Shown piece after piece: positions 34,091 through 45,013 of a stretch of 64,000 bases of DNA. A model generated the notes under the pieces. The model was not told the DNA's origin. It saw only the letters and a list, made by a program, of their open reading frames with translations, and did no database searches. Positions within the stretch are counted from its first letter, which is position 1. Every line of letters starts with the position of its first letter. The DNA comes from Umbilicaria muhlenbergii (lineage: Eukaryota; Ascomycota; Lecanoromycetes; Umbilicariales; Umbilicariaceae), in contig KK106983.1 in assembly GCA_000611775.1 (NCBI GenBank), forward strand, positions 3,623,072-3,687,071. The letters are read 5' to 3'. Made by a program: the position numbers and the translations under genes.

Positions 34091-35163
34091 TCGGTTCGGC
34101 GGACGAGAAAGAAGGGGACGTGCAATGAGGCGAAAGGGCGGGGTTGTGGAAATGGCGTTTGGGAGGACGGGTCTGGCTGGCTGGCTGGCATGCTGGGGTG
34201 GGGGGGGGGGGAACTGGCGCCGTGCAACCCCGCTGGCTGGGCGAGTTTTTCTACTCTGCTGTGTTTAGACTGCCGGCTGGCTTTACTTCAATTCATCGTT
34301 ATCCACATTTTCATCGGATGGTTGGGGCTGGAATGGAGGATTGAATATTGGGGTCGTGCGGTCTTGATTGTGTGAACGTACGCTATTGGCCCAGCGCGAC
34401 GAAGATACAGCACTGGGCTAGGTTTAATCACCTCGTCGTTGGTGGGAGGTGTCCGGTATCCTGTGATGCGAAGTTTGTTTATCACCACCGGCGAGCCGGA
34501 CGAATTTTCTAATCTTAGTGTAAGATCGTTTTCCTGCCGGTGATGGATACTGCTACTCTACTCACCATGTGAGAAGTTCTCGAAACTCCCTAATTTGCAA
34601 ATTGCCACGTGAAAATGACGTCTAACATTTATTGAACTCCTGAACATTCGTATCGAGATGTGCGGACGAGGTCTGAGGTAACCGTAGTTTGGTCGCTCTG
34701 TTTTGTGTGTTTGGGGGAATTGGGTTTGGGACTTTGGGGACAGCCGGGACAGCTGGCTGGGCTTTGGAGGGGGTGGACGTGTGATCAGAGGCTAGCTACT
34801 TGGGTGTTTTGAGTTTAGGTTGTTATGTCCCTTTGGGAGGGCTCTGGATGGAGGGAGTTGGAGATTGGATGAAGAGTTTGATGTTGTTTCCGGAGGGGTA
34901 TATCGCTACTAAGATATTGATGGTACGACTGTGCTCCGTTTAGAAGGGCTCTGGATATCCAGAGAACTGTTTCCCAGAATGGTTGGTATCCTATGAAAAA
35001 CTAGAAGTCAGCTTAGTCGACTCCGTGTCTACATATAGTAGGAATTGTTCGTTACGTACGAGTCCCAACGCCCGTAACCCCGAAACCAACCAACCCATCG
35101 ACGTGCCCACCAAGCAGATTCCCTTCCCCCCGGGCAATTTCCAGACTTTTCACTAAGTAGGAC
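34091..35163. other. Convergent intergenic region, UFD2 / MED18
   Basis: About 1.07 kb. Shortly after the UFD2 stop there is a GGCTGGCTGGCT run followed by about 12 consecutive G (34168-34210). No gene is supported in the remainder, which contains the 3' ends of both flanking genes. Confidence 0.45.
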
Positions 35164-36091
35164 TTATCTAGCCCTGGTATCAAGGGCAAGCCGATCCCCG
35201 ACCTCCATCTCCACGACCCCCTTCATTAAATCCTTGAACGCTTTCAATTCGTTAATCCCCATACTCATACTCTCCGGCTTGTTGCCATCCTGAACCCGTA
35301 TCGATGCCTGTAGCAGATACGTCCCGCTCGGATCTAGCGGCTGTAAGGTGATGAGCGCAGGTAAGCGATCCAGGGGCGATGGTGAAGATGACCTCGTTGG
35401 CACTCGAAGGTGGCGATGGAGTAAAAGTTCCAGATTGCCGTGGATGAACTGGTGGCCTGAGAGAACATATTCGGTAATGTAGCTACGGAGAGTCAGTGGA
35501 GAAATGGGTTTGTGCGGGATGTGGGTGATTGGGCTGTGTAGGGTTCAGTAGAGGGTCGACGTACTGGTATCCTAGGGCTTCCATGAAAAAGAGGGCGTTA
35601 CCACTGGTGACTGCAATGTCGGCCATTAGTCTTGATGTGACTGGTCGGCGGCCTGCTACTTCTGGTAGGTCTCTGAAGTGCAGTGACCATGTCTGCTGTG
35701 GGGTCTGTGAGGTGACTCGGGTTTCGTTGCTGTGTAATATCCTATTGGATAACAATTGCCCCTCAGTCGGCCCTTCCTTGTCGTCATCGGTCATCACCAC
35801 ATCCTTAGGGTCTGCAGCTGTGTCCACTGTTGCAGCTAAGACGTCACCGACAAGCTGTAGAAAAAAGAGGTCGGCGTGCATCTGGCCTTGGAGAGCCTGT
35901 ATCTGTGCACCTTGAATGCCCTGACTGCCGCCCACCTGACCGCCTCTTTGAGTCGGTGACCGAGATGGCTTGAAGATCAGGTGTCGCTCGAGGACGCGTT
36001 GGGGCTGCATACCAGCGATCCCAGCGAGGACCTTGAGTAGTTGGTCATGGCGTACGGATGGCACTTGGCCGAAGAGTAAAAGTTCGTGCAT
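35164..36091 (-). CDS. MED18: Mediator complex subunit 18
   Basis: A head-module subunit of the RNA polymerase II Mediator complex (yeast Srb5), in the nucleus. Exons 36091-35565 and 35482-35164 give 281 residues. It starts MHELLLFGQVPSVRHDQLLKVLAGIAGMQPQRVLERHLIFKP, the typical Med18 N-terminus. The middle is LHFRDLPEVAGRRPVTSR and FFMEALGYHYITEYVLSGHQFIHGNLELLLHRHL across the splice site, ending LPALITLQPLDPSGTYLLQASIRV and ELKAFKDLMKGVVEMEVGDRLALDTRAR. These blocks form the two halves of the Med18 beta-barrel. It is divergent from KGD4. The assignment is firm. Confidence 0.93.
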
Positions 36092-36711
36092 TCTCTATTT
36101 CTGAACGACCGCAACTTAAGAGAGAGTTCGTAAGTACCAAGACCGATGCGAGACTATGGCGCAATGGTCTACAAGTACTGTCACAGACAAAGTATGAGCT
36201 TTGGAGTCTTCAACAACCAGTGTAAGCATTGTGGGCGGAAGATCCTACAACAATGGTTGTACATGATAAGGTGGAGTGGGCAGAAAGCATTAGGGTAGTA
36301 TCGCGGTTCAACACACATGTGTTATTCAATGGGATTGAAGAGGGAACAAAACACCATCATCACGAGATGCAATCGCGGCGGTATAACAATCGAGAGGACA
36401 GCAGAGCACTGCATGCGCATATGAATCCCGGTGGAAACGGTACTTACTTGCAAGCTTACTTGCAAGAGTAAGGCATCAATTCCCCGAGGGCGACAAGCAT
36501 GGCCTGAGGCGCCTCGGAACAGCCCTGCCGCTGTCGGAGCCGAGGCCTCCGTCGAAACTCCGAACATCGTGCGATTCCCAACGAGAAGCCTGGGTCTTCA
36601 AGCTTAGGGAGCTGGCTACATAGAGACACCTACGCCCATCTCGAGTTCTTTACGTCTTGTAGTCCTGCCATCCACTCTTTTCGCGTGCACTGCACTCTCG
36701 AAGACTTCACA
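36092..36711. promoter_or_regulatory. Shared divergent promoter, MED18 / KGD4
   Basis: A 620-bp gap between outward start codons. No specific operator recognised. A short direct duplication, TACTTGCAAGCTTACTTGCAAG, lies near 36443-36466. Confidence 0.45.
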
Positions 36712-37177
36712 ATGCACGCAACCAGGGTCCTCCGAGCTGCCCAGAACAGAACCCCAATGATCAAGTTCCTGGGTCGGCGTTCAGCTCCCAGTGAGTGCCG
36801 TATAAGCAAGTTACCACAGAGTGTGCTGACCAGAGCGAACAGAGCAAGTGGACCACACCCCTCACGTCCACCCCGCCTCTCCGACCGAGAGCCTCCCGGA
36901 TTCATTTGCCAACTACCGCTCCAAAGCACAGCAACACGGACCTTTGGGAGGACAAGCATCACCATCGTCATCATCACCGTCGTCGCCACCGTCATCCTCG
37001 TCGTCAACGGCATATGGTGCGATAGGTGGGCAGCCCGGCCGAAAGCTAGGCCCCGTCGAGGCGCCGAAAGGTCAATACTTCGATCGGAGCGAGCTTCCTG
37101 CGAGGTTCAGGAGGACACCGTGGACGCAGGCTGAGATCGAAGCCATTGAGACGGGTGGGGCTAGTATGTTTGGGTGA
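36712..37177 (+). CDS. KGD4: Alpha-ketoglutarate dehydrogenase subunit Kgd4 (Ymr31)
   Basis: A small mitochondrial protein that tethers the E3 component to the alpha-ketoglutarate dehydrogenase complex; it was long listed as a mitochondrial ribosomal protein (YMR-31/MRPS36). Exons 36712-36790 and 36843-37177 give 137 residues. The N-terminus (MHATRVLRAAQNRTPMIKFLGRRS) is an Arg-rich targeting sequence running into the conserved PMIKFLG. The splice yields KQVDHTPHVHPASPTESLPDSFANYRSKAQQHGPLGG. The C-terminal block RSELPARFRRTPWTQAEIEAIETGGASMFG is the family signature. A Ser/Pro run (about residues 65-85) separates the two conserved ends. The assignment is confident. Confidence 0.9.
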
Positions 37178-38073
37178 GGCGAAATTGTGTCTGGCACCAC
37201 TCATGACATCGTGGTACATTATTCGATTCAGCAAAAGCTGGAGGGTTAGGGCAAAAGCTGCAATTGAGGCAGAAACAAAGAAGCACAGCTCTGTGATCGC
37301 GATTGTACATATGTTCTCTTGTCGGCCCTCGAAAGCTAGGAGGTATATGTCACCGGGTAGAAGCACCACATGATGGCAGCCAGCGGAGGCGTTCAGGACT
37401 CGGTCGTTGACTTTTCATTGTACAACTAGTAAATTCATTAACATCCTAAAGCTGGATGCAAATTTTGGTGATATATCTTTCAAGAGTCCATGCAAGAGAA
37501 TCGGACATAAGTCATGCATAGAGAGAGAAATGCCAGCTCCCGGCTGAGGGGCCCCTCAGCCACTCAACAATCAAGACAGATATCTAGGACCAGTTAATGC
37601 GGTGATGGTAGAAGCCGCGAACCTCTTCCACTAACCTTTCAAAGACTTAAATGTATCACTTTCACTGTCGTGATATTGGGGAGGACCTCAGCTGGAGATT
37701 GTCACTTATAGCGGTAACTAGAAATTCGCAACAGCTTGCTAAGAGATTTGCCCGGGGGGGTTCTCTTCATGCATGACTTATGTCCGGTTCTCTTACCTGT
37801 GGTGTTGTAGAGATCGACTAGGGTAGGCAGCCTTGAAGAGGCTAGAAGCAAATGTATCAATTGCACTTCTAGTCTTGACAATACATCATACAACTACTCC
37901 AAAAACATAACATGATATACGAATATCAGTAATTTCTGTCTGATTGTTAGAGTTGTCACAATTACTATACTTCTGTAGATCAAGCCCCTAGGACTTGTTG
38001 CTCGCTTGCTTCAGACGTCTCATCTTCCCTGCACCACGTTTCATGTCAGGCTTGCTGATTATCAGCACCTGAG
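37178..38073. other. Intergenic with a TIR element, KGD4 to RUS gene
   Basis: Holds the KGD4 3' end, the 301-bp element at 37494-37794 and the RUS-gene promoter. No gene is supported. Confidence 0.5.
37494..37794. mobile_element. 301-bp MITE-like element with 26-bp TIRs
   Basis: 37494-37519 and 37769-37794 are reverse complements with one mismatch in 26 (AAGAGAATCGGACATAAGTC on the left end). Just inside the left end lies a perfect 20-bp palindrome, GGCTGAGGGGCCCCTCAGCC (37542-37561). The interior (37542-37712) is the diverged partner of 12187-12370. There is no coding capacity. No clear target-site duplication was found, so the superfamily is not assigned. Confidence 0.65.
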
Positions 38074-40112
38074 ATGGAGATATTCATTGATGAGAGGGAT
38101 GCGAGTGGGGCTCTGGTTGCGACATACGTCTCATCCGGAAGTGGCAAAGGGGAATCAGAATCCCGGATCGATATCCTCGTACGTAGCCCCGCTGCTCAGG
38201 CAAACCCTAAATTGCAAATAGGACTGACCGAAACAGAACACGGATAAGCGTGCCAGCATTTGGCAACGTGGACTCAACATCTTCTTACCAGCAGGCTACC
38301 CTCACAGTGTTACCAAGGACTACCTGGAGTGCGTACTCCTGGGTCCTGGAAAGAGCTTCTGCTGCCCTGTTTTACCGAACATACTCTGATTCATTTAAAC
38401 GCTATTAGATATCAAATCTATGTATTGCTACCATTTTACTTGCCGATAACGTTCTTGTTTGATGAGTTTTATAGGATTCCCTACAAGCCTTCTCTAGCTC
38501 TATTGCGGGGCTCCTCTCATCGAGAGCAGTGCTAGAAGGTAAGCTCGATCGGCCTTGTTCCCGCATGATCGAGCCAGAGCTCAACATCGGACGCCAGGCG
38601 TTGGAGTCGGCGATGCATCAGCCTCTCCCACCGCGGCGCTCTTACTATCAGTCCTGCAAGACAGTATGGGTCGGATAGCCACCATCCTCTTCGCCCATAA
38701 GCTCGGCACCTCTCTTGAGCCAGAGTGCAAGATGTACAGGCTGGCTGCGGATGTCTTCAACGACTGCGCCATGATTCTCGATTGCTTATCTCCAGCGCTT
38801 CCAAAGATACCGCGCGTCATCTTGCTGAGCTTTTCCAGCGTCTTGCGCGCACTGTGCGGTGTTGCTGCTGGAAGCTCCAAGGCTAGCTTAAGTGCACACT
38901 TTGCCAAGTGGGGCAACTTGGGGGAGTTGAATGCGGTATGTAATCCATTCCCGTTCCTTGGAGCCGCTTCACCCAAAGAGCTTCTGATGCTTTGCCGCTT
39001 CAACGCGGTGATGTAGCCTTATAATTTTGTTTATATTACCGTACATCAAGCAACGAGATGTATTTGCCTATACACTGGATTAAGTTGCTGGCTGTGGGAC
39101 AACGTCTCCTGCATACATACCTGTTAACGTATCTCCTTGTGATATCCGCTTGCTGTTTGTTACCAATGAAAGCTGTTTGCGTTATTGATTTTAGTTGGCG
39201 GAACAGCAGCTTCTCGCCCATTTGGCGGCTTGCAAACTAGCTTACCATTCGGAATCATCAAGCTGACTGGACATTAGAAAGATTCAAGTCAGGAGACCAT
39301 CATCTCGCTCGTGGGCATGCTGGTGAGTGAAGTGCCTCATGCACATACATCATCTGGTAACCGCCTTCCAGGCCGGCGCCGCATTAGTTGCCCGTGTCTC
39401 GTCTCCATTGGCGACGTGGTCGACGCTCATTCTATTGCTCTCAATCCACATAGCCATGAACCACGCCGCCGTGCGAGCCGTGAGCATGCATACTCTCAAC
39501 CGCCAACGTGCCAACATTGTGCTCTCGAACTTCTTAGCACATGACAGGGTCCTAACTCCAGAGGAAGTATCGAGGCAAGAGCGCATCTTCGAGCTGGATG
39601 GTGTTCTTCGGTGGGAAGGATCCACAGTACTGGGATATGCTAAGATTGGTGTAACTCTAAGTAGCCTTGCCGCAAGCCTGGCGTCTAGGCACGGCGTGAC
39701 AGGGTCTATACGCATACGCACAATGATGGACTTGGCTAAGCTGGTGGACGTATATCGCCACGAGGAATATATGCTGTGGTATGAGGCTGTATCGAGGACC
39801 GCCTACATTGTTCTCAAGGAGGGCGCTTCGTCGACATCTCAGCTGAAAGCATGGACGCAAGCTCTCTGGATAGCTCACCGCCACGCCGCCATACAAGCGA
39901 CAGGCGATGCATTGGACCAGATGGCGACATCGCGGCTGACTGAGGCAACGCTGAAGGACCTCTCGTCGCAATGGCGTGGTTGCCTAGAACGCCTGAAAAC
40001 TTCTGGCTGGGACACAGAGGTTGCGAACCTCGAGACAACATCCGGTACCCGCATAAAGATACATGCAGGCGGATTGGCCGTCCCGTACAGTAGGGATCCC
40101 TACAGCCAATAA
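38074..40112 (+). CDS. RUS (root UVB sensitive, DUF647) family membrane protein
   Basis: A homologue of the RUS/DUF647 family, known from plants where members affect UV-B response and auxin transport; the fungal function is unknown. Seven exons: 38074-38178, 38237-38328, 38409-38421, 38475-38538, 38598-38935, 39278-39322 and 39372-40112, giving 465 residues. The spliced product reads LNIFLPAGYPHSVTKDYLEYQIYDSLQAFSSS across three introns, then GVGVGDASASPTAALLLSVLQDSMGRIATILFAHKLG, MYRLAADVFNDCAMILDCLSP and SKASLSAHFAKWGNLGELNAKDSSQET. Later comes MNHAAVRAVSMHTLNRQRANIV, the core of the family. The C-terminal 250 residues form the usual variable domain. Exon 3 is only 13 nt, and intron 5 (38936-39277) is 342 nt, far longer than its neighbours. 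The frame is intact throughout. Confidence 0.88.
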
Positions 40113-41629
40113 TCTACATTCTGCACGGTAATACATTGCGTCCACAGCTTTAGCGGCCAGGCCGTCGGTACAGACATTTTGCTACATATCACAGGAGAGG
40201 CCGCCTTCCCAGCAAATGTACGATTACGGGGGACGCAGGTTTGTAACTTCTAGTGTTGGTACACAGTGTGATAGCACCATCCAAGAGGGCGACCGCCGAG
40301 GCAGTCTTTCTTGCGACCTCATGGAATCTCGTCAAAGTCGGTTATCCAACCTGGCGCAGATGCCGTGCAACAGGTCAAATCACCGAGTTTTGCTTTACCG
40401 CAGTCGCTCACCTTTCCACGTAGGACGGCGCCGGATGAAGCCCCGACAGCCCCCATCGGCCCAAAGCAGGTGATGTTGATAGGATACCGGGGCTTAGCCT
40501 CGCGCCTCTCGGTCGTTTGTGGGAAATTGGGACGACGATCTTTCGGCTGAAAGGCTCGGGGTTGGCAGAGGCTCTCGGCGGCAATCCAGTAAGACGAGCT
40601 ACAAGCGCAGCCATTGAGCACTTAGGGCTGGGCACTCGAGTGCAGAAGTCGGTGGGATGGCGTGGGGTAGATCTCCCGGTATAGCCGCCAAAGGAAGGCT
40701 TCCAGAAGACGTGGAAGAGTGGGAAAGGCGGAGAGCTGCTGTCGGCAATGAAGGTTAAATGGGATTCTTGAACCCTGTATCCCCGATAGCGATAGAGACC
40801 TGGACCTTGTTCGAGTCCTCCTGCGAGCCTTGTGAACGTGTTGATTATTCACGCAGCGTGATTGATGTTCCCACGATCCTGACCCAACTACTCTCCGACC
40901 CGGTCACGAGAATGCTTTTCGCATGCGATATCCCAGGCCCTCAGGCCTTACCCTGCCGGAGCTCATACGGATCCGTACGCATTGAGGAGTCGGAGGACCG
41001 CGCTGAAGAGATAGTTCTACAAGTCCGCCGCGACCGTCACGACCACGACCCCCCTCGCTTCCTCTCGCTTCCTCGACCATCCGCTACAATCAGAGAACGC
41101 CATTTTCCACGGCGCTGAATTAAATCGCCGATACGATGTGCTTGACAGGCAACGGGCGGGCCTTGGCGATGTGATGGCGCAAAGCCGGCCATTGTCCTGC
41201 GACTCGTGCCCCACAAAAGCAGCGCCAAAGGGCAAACCCAATTGGCAGCCTGCCGGTTTCGGTGGAGGCGCGCTAGCAAGCCGACCCCCGTTTGCAGCCA
41301 ACGCAGATGAGCCAATCAGCGAGGCGGGGACAACGCTACTAAACGAAAATGCAGTCCCCAGGTCGGCGTTGGGAATATGTATGTCAGTGGATGGATCAAT
41401 GCCCCCCACTCCCAATTATGCGACGCGAGAATCGACTTGTCAGTTGTGCAGGACAGGTGTAGATCTAAGCTTGTTTGTCATGGGGAAGAGAGCGAGAGGG
41501 CTAGCTTGCGGTGGAAAGAGGCCATTAGCGGCCCATTGGAGGGAGGGAAGTAAGGGTAGGGATGGAGTGAGTGGTAGGCGTACCGTCTGCGAATGTTGAT
41601 GTCAAGGGAACGGAGCCGGTGAGAAGGGC
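40113..41629. other. Gene-poor stretch after the RUS gene
   Basis: About 1.5 kb. Short open frames on both strands (for example 41017-41415 minus and 41138-41599 plus) overlap each other and show no recognisable domain, so they were not called. Confidence 0.45.
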
Positions 41630-42245
41630 CTATGTCTCAATAACAATGCCGATAAACGCTTCGAATCGACGTCTTTTGGCAGCTACGGTACCGTCAGTGG
41701 CCAAGCCATATGCCTCAAGTAAGGCTTCCAACGGAGGGCCGATTATACGTCAGGGGAATTTCTATGAGATATTTATAAAATCTACCTGTGAGCTGTGCTA
41801 CGAGTGGTAGCAGGGAATCCATCAACTGGCACGTTCCGTCGATCATGCAAAGGACGACACGGCGTTGTACTGCCGGTGATGTGGGAGTTGAAGAGCCTTG
41901 CAGCATTGTTGATAGTCCTATGCTGTATTATCAGCTTAATGATCTTTAGATAGGATTAGTAAAGCCTTACTCCGCGTCGGAACGAAGCTCCAACGTGTCG
42001 AAACGACCGTCGATGCCGTCAAAACGCCTATCCATGTACTCTCTGGTAAGGCGGAAGTGCTCGTTCATGCCACGTTGCATTTGTTCCATCCCTCGCTGCA
42101 TTGCTTGAATTTGCACCAGGATAGCTTGTCCCCCATTGAGCTCAGGTGGCAGTCGACTTAATTCTTCAGCAGCCGCGGTTAAAGCATTGGATAAACGAAC
42201 GGGGTCGGGCTGTGGAGCTAGTTGGTCTGGCTGTAAGGCGGCCAT
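41630..42245 (-). pseudogene. Fungal coiled-coil hypothetical protein, frameshifted
   Basis: Inferred exons in coding order: 42245-41971, 41917-41786 and 41724-41630. Exon 1 starts MAALQPDQLAPQPDPVRLSN and has a heptad-like stretch (IQAMQRGMEQMQRGMNEHFRLTREYMDRRFDGIDGRFDTLE). Exon 2 starts INNAARLFNSHITGSTTP and continues to VPVDGFPATT, and then the family-like continuation VAQLT is found in the next frame. Exon 3 reads ALLEAYGLATDGTVAAKRRRFEAFIG, matching the ending of a widespread fungal hypothetical family. The frame changes by one base near 41798-41806. Either the gene is decaying or a base was miscalled. Function unknown. Confidence 0.5.
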
Positions 42246-43903
42246 AACTGATAGTAGTACGAATCAAGAATGTGGGTGATTTGACCGTACTCGTCATGTC
42301 GTGTGCTGGAATGCGCAAGCAAACAGCAATGCCACAATCCCGACCTAGTGACAAACAAACAAGCGTACGAGTCCCCTATCGTGCTTGTCGCCACTTGCCC
42401 CGTGCCCGGTCGTACTCTCAGAGTCTGACGTGGGATTGGATCAGCCGGCCAATTTCGTCGAATGGCCGTCTTTTCGCCTTGGAGGCAAGAATGGCAGCGA
42501 AGCCTAATGACAAACTCTTACGTCGGAATCGGCTCCCAAGGCAAGGATAGCCTGCGACACTCGGACGCCTGCATGGGAACGGCTACGCGCCAAGAGCCCA
42601 GGACAAGGCTCAGTCATGGGGAGCCGGGCTAGGCAGGGATGTGCGAAACGAGTGGAGCGCTGATTGGCCGGGCGAGTCAGGACACTTTTTCTCGAAAGAC
42701 GCTAGAAGAAAGACGGGGGGTTCCATTCTTCGGTGCTGAGCAGAGAAGCACGGAGCAGGCCTTTGGGCGTTGGCGGGCGTCTCCACTTGGGAAAAATGCA
42801 AAGCCGCATTACGCTGTGAATGGGTGCTGCCGGTGCCAGTCGCTGCCGGTGCCAGTCAGTGCCACGGCCTGCCCCTCGAGGCCGTAGAGAAGGGAATGGA
42901 AGGGAGCGAGTCTCACGGGGTCTGCCTCGCACTAGCACGCCGGGGGCCCTGGAGCCTGTAGTCCGTACCTTAGCCTGTAGGCAGTCAGGGAGCCGGTAGC
43001 CTGTGGGCCGTAGGCTATACTTTGTCGCCTGCCCGCTCGAAAATCAGTCACCACCTGGCTCGCTGCTACCTTACGACACCCGCTACGGGCCCTGCACCTG
43101 CTGCTGCACATCTGCATTACTGCTGCTGCTGCACCACACTCAGCCAGCGACGCTCAATGGAGTAATTCTTCATGCACCAGCACTACAGCCTTCAACTCTT
43201 CAATCGCGCACCTCTTCCGCCACGCCCACGACTAATCACACCATTCACCACGGCCAGCTTGGGCCTGCTGCTCCTCGCATCCTTATTCAACGTCTCGTTC
43301 CCCGTCCGATCGCTCCCATTCCTCCCCTTGAAAAGACGCAGGCAAGACGGCTTCCCTCACCTAGACGCATCCTTCGCGCACTGCCTCAAATAACTCGCCT
43401 TCCCTCATCACGCACACGTTACGTCTCCTGCTGCTTTCCGGCCAATCCTGACTCGGGGTTCTACGACAGGATTCAAACGCCCCCGATTTTCTCTGGGTGA
43501 CTAACTGGAGGAAAGCGACATTCTTTGAAGGCGACTCTCGACACGTTTCGGATGCCTGCTTAGTCGGACGAGCACGAACCACCTTTATCGGACGCCCTTA
43601 TCAGTCTCTGCGTGCATCACGAGCCCGAGAGCAAACGTGGGTTCCCAGGCTATCAACCTCGTCCTTTACCCCTTCTTCGAGCCTCGCATCTTCGGCGATT
43701 ATACCAACGTTCCTCAGCAGACGCCCACATTCACACTTCAATCCTCACAGCACCATCACCCCCGAGATTCTGCGACGTGAACGCGCACGCTGGCTCAGAT
43801 AGAGCCGAGCATCTACAAGTCTCCCGGTTACACCCTTTTCCGCACCAAACGAACTGGGAAAAACAGTTCGAGAGGCTCAAGGATACGGTCTTGGAGACCC
43901 ACC
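42246..43903. other. Long upstream region of the RgsB-like gene
   Basis: About 1.66 kb without a supportable gene. It includes a 16-bp tandem duplication, GCTGCCGGTGCCAGTC, at 42826-42857, and CTG-rich runs around 43095-43135. The last 700 bp are pyrimidine-rich and probably form a long 5' leader, common for developmental regulators in filamentous fungi. Confidence 0.45.
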
Positions 43904-45013
43904 ATGATCTTCCGAAAGACCTCCCCGCCTTCATCGTATTTCTCATCTCCTTCACCAGAACTCTCACCTCGGTGCTCTGCCGTTCTCTCTGATTGTGACG
44001 CGGACGACGAGGCGACCATGTACTCCATTGATGAATTTACACCTTCGAGGCCACTAAGCATGGCTGCTTTACATCAGCAGGCAAACGGACCCTACTGCCC
44101 CCGGAGACCTACATTACAAGAGGTGCTATCAAATACAGCACCACCTCCATGGACGCTGAGTGCGTTCACAGCCTATCTCTCACAAAACCACTGCCTCGAA
44201 ACGCTGGAGTTCACCATGGACGCGGAGCGGTATCAACTCAAATATGACAAGCTGGCAGAACAAATGGTTGGCATGCCAATGTCCTCGGACATTGAAGAGT
44301 GCGAATATGTCATAATGCTTTGGCAAAGGCTTCTGGATGCGTACATAGTACCCGATGGACCTCGAGAAGTCAATCTACCCAGCAAAGTACGAGATGCATT
44401 ATTATCAATACCATACCACACCGCCCCTCCTCCTCCAGACGCATTGGACGACGCCGTCAAAATCATATACGAGCTCATGGACGAATCAGTCCTAGTGCCA
44501 TTCCTCAACGAGATGTCACATCGGAGCGCCCAGTCATATAATGGCGCGTGGACCGACTCGGATGAGAACGTGTATTTGCGCGGCAGTCCCGACGAACACA
44601 GTACCGGCCGCAGAAGTAGTTCTTCCAAACGCCGAGCATCACCGCCCGCCTCCGCTCTCGAGAACCCGACTTCGCTATCCTTGGGAGGCTCCACCAGTCG
44701 GCATTCGACCACGTCCACTCTCTCCATCGGCCTCGGGAGGAGTCGGCATCACCACAGCTCGGCCGCCAGTGCCGACCTGGGCCTGACCGACGACTCCGGC
44801 AGCTCGTCTAGCCCGGGCAAGGATTCGCCCATGACGCCGCCCACCACGCCCCCGGCGACGGATATGGGCGGCAACAGTCCCCGCAGCCATCGCGGCGACG
44901 GCACGTGGAGGAAGATGACGGGCATGACGGGGAGGTTGGGGTGGAAGAAGAAGTCGTCTAGCGGGATGAGGGATAGTCGCTTCCCCACCATCGAAGACGA
45001 AGGGAATATATAG
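43904..45013 (+). CDS. RGS-domain regulator, RgsB-like
   Basis: An RGS protein expected to speed GTP hydrolysis by a G-alpha subunit. It is a single exon of 369 residues. The RGS domain begins RRPTLQEVLSNTAPPPWTLSAFTAYLSQNHCLETLEFTMDAERY (about residues 67-110), and continues with LWQRLLDAYIVPDGPREVNLPSKVRDALLSIP and AVKIIYELMDESVLVPFLNEM (to about 225). The APPPWTLSAF..YLSQNHCLETLEF phrase is what I associate with the Aspergillus RgsB group. The C-terminal 140 residues are Ser/Thr/His-rich and disordered, with a basic RLGWKKKSSS end. The start MIFRKTSPPSSYF has a CACCATGA context. An ATG at 44018 (MYSIDEFTPSRP) is an alternative. Confidence 0.82.
   Translation: MIFRKTSPPSSYFSSPSPELSPRCSAVLSDCDADDEATMYSIDEFTPSRPLSMAALHQQANGPYCPRRPTLQEVLSNTAPPPWTLSAFTAYLSQNHCLETLEFTMDAERYQLKYDKLAEQMVGMPMSSDIEECEYVIMLWQRLLDAYIVPDGPREVNLPSKVRDALLSIPYHTAPPPPDALDDAVKIIYELMDESVLVPFLNEMSHRSAQSYNGAWTDSDENVYLRGSPDEHSTGRRSSSSKRRASPPASALENPTSLSLGGSTSRHSTTSTLSIGLGRSRHHHSSAASADLGLTDDSGSSSSPGKDSPMTPPTTPPATDMGGNSPRSHRGDGTWRKMTGMTGRLGWKKKSSSGMRDSRFPTIEDEGNI

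Noticed and set aside
40113-41629. Small genes between the RUS gene and the pseudogene
   Set aside because: Frames are short, overlap on both strands, and none has introns in phase or a recognisable domain.
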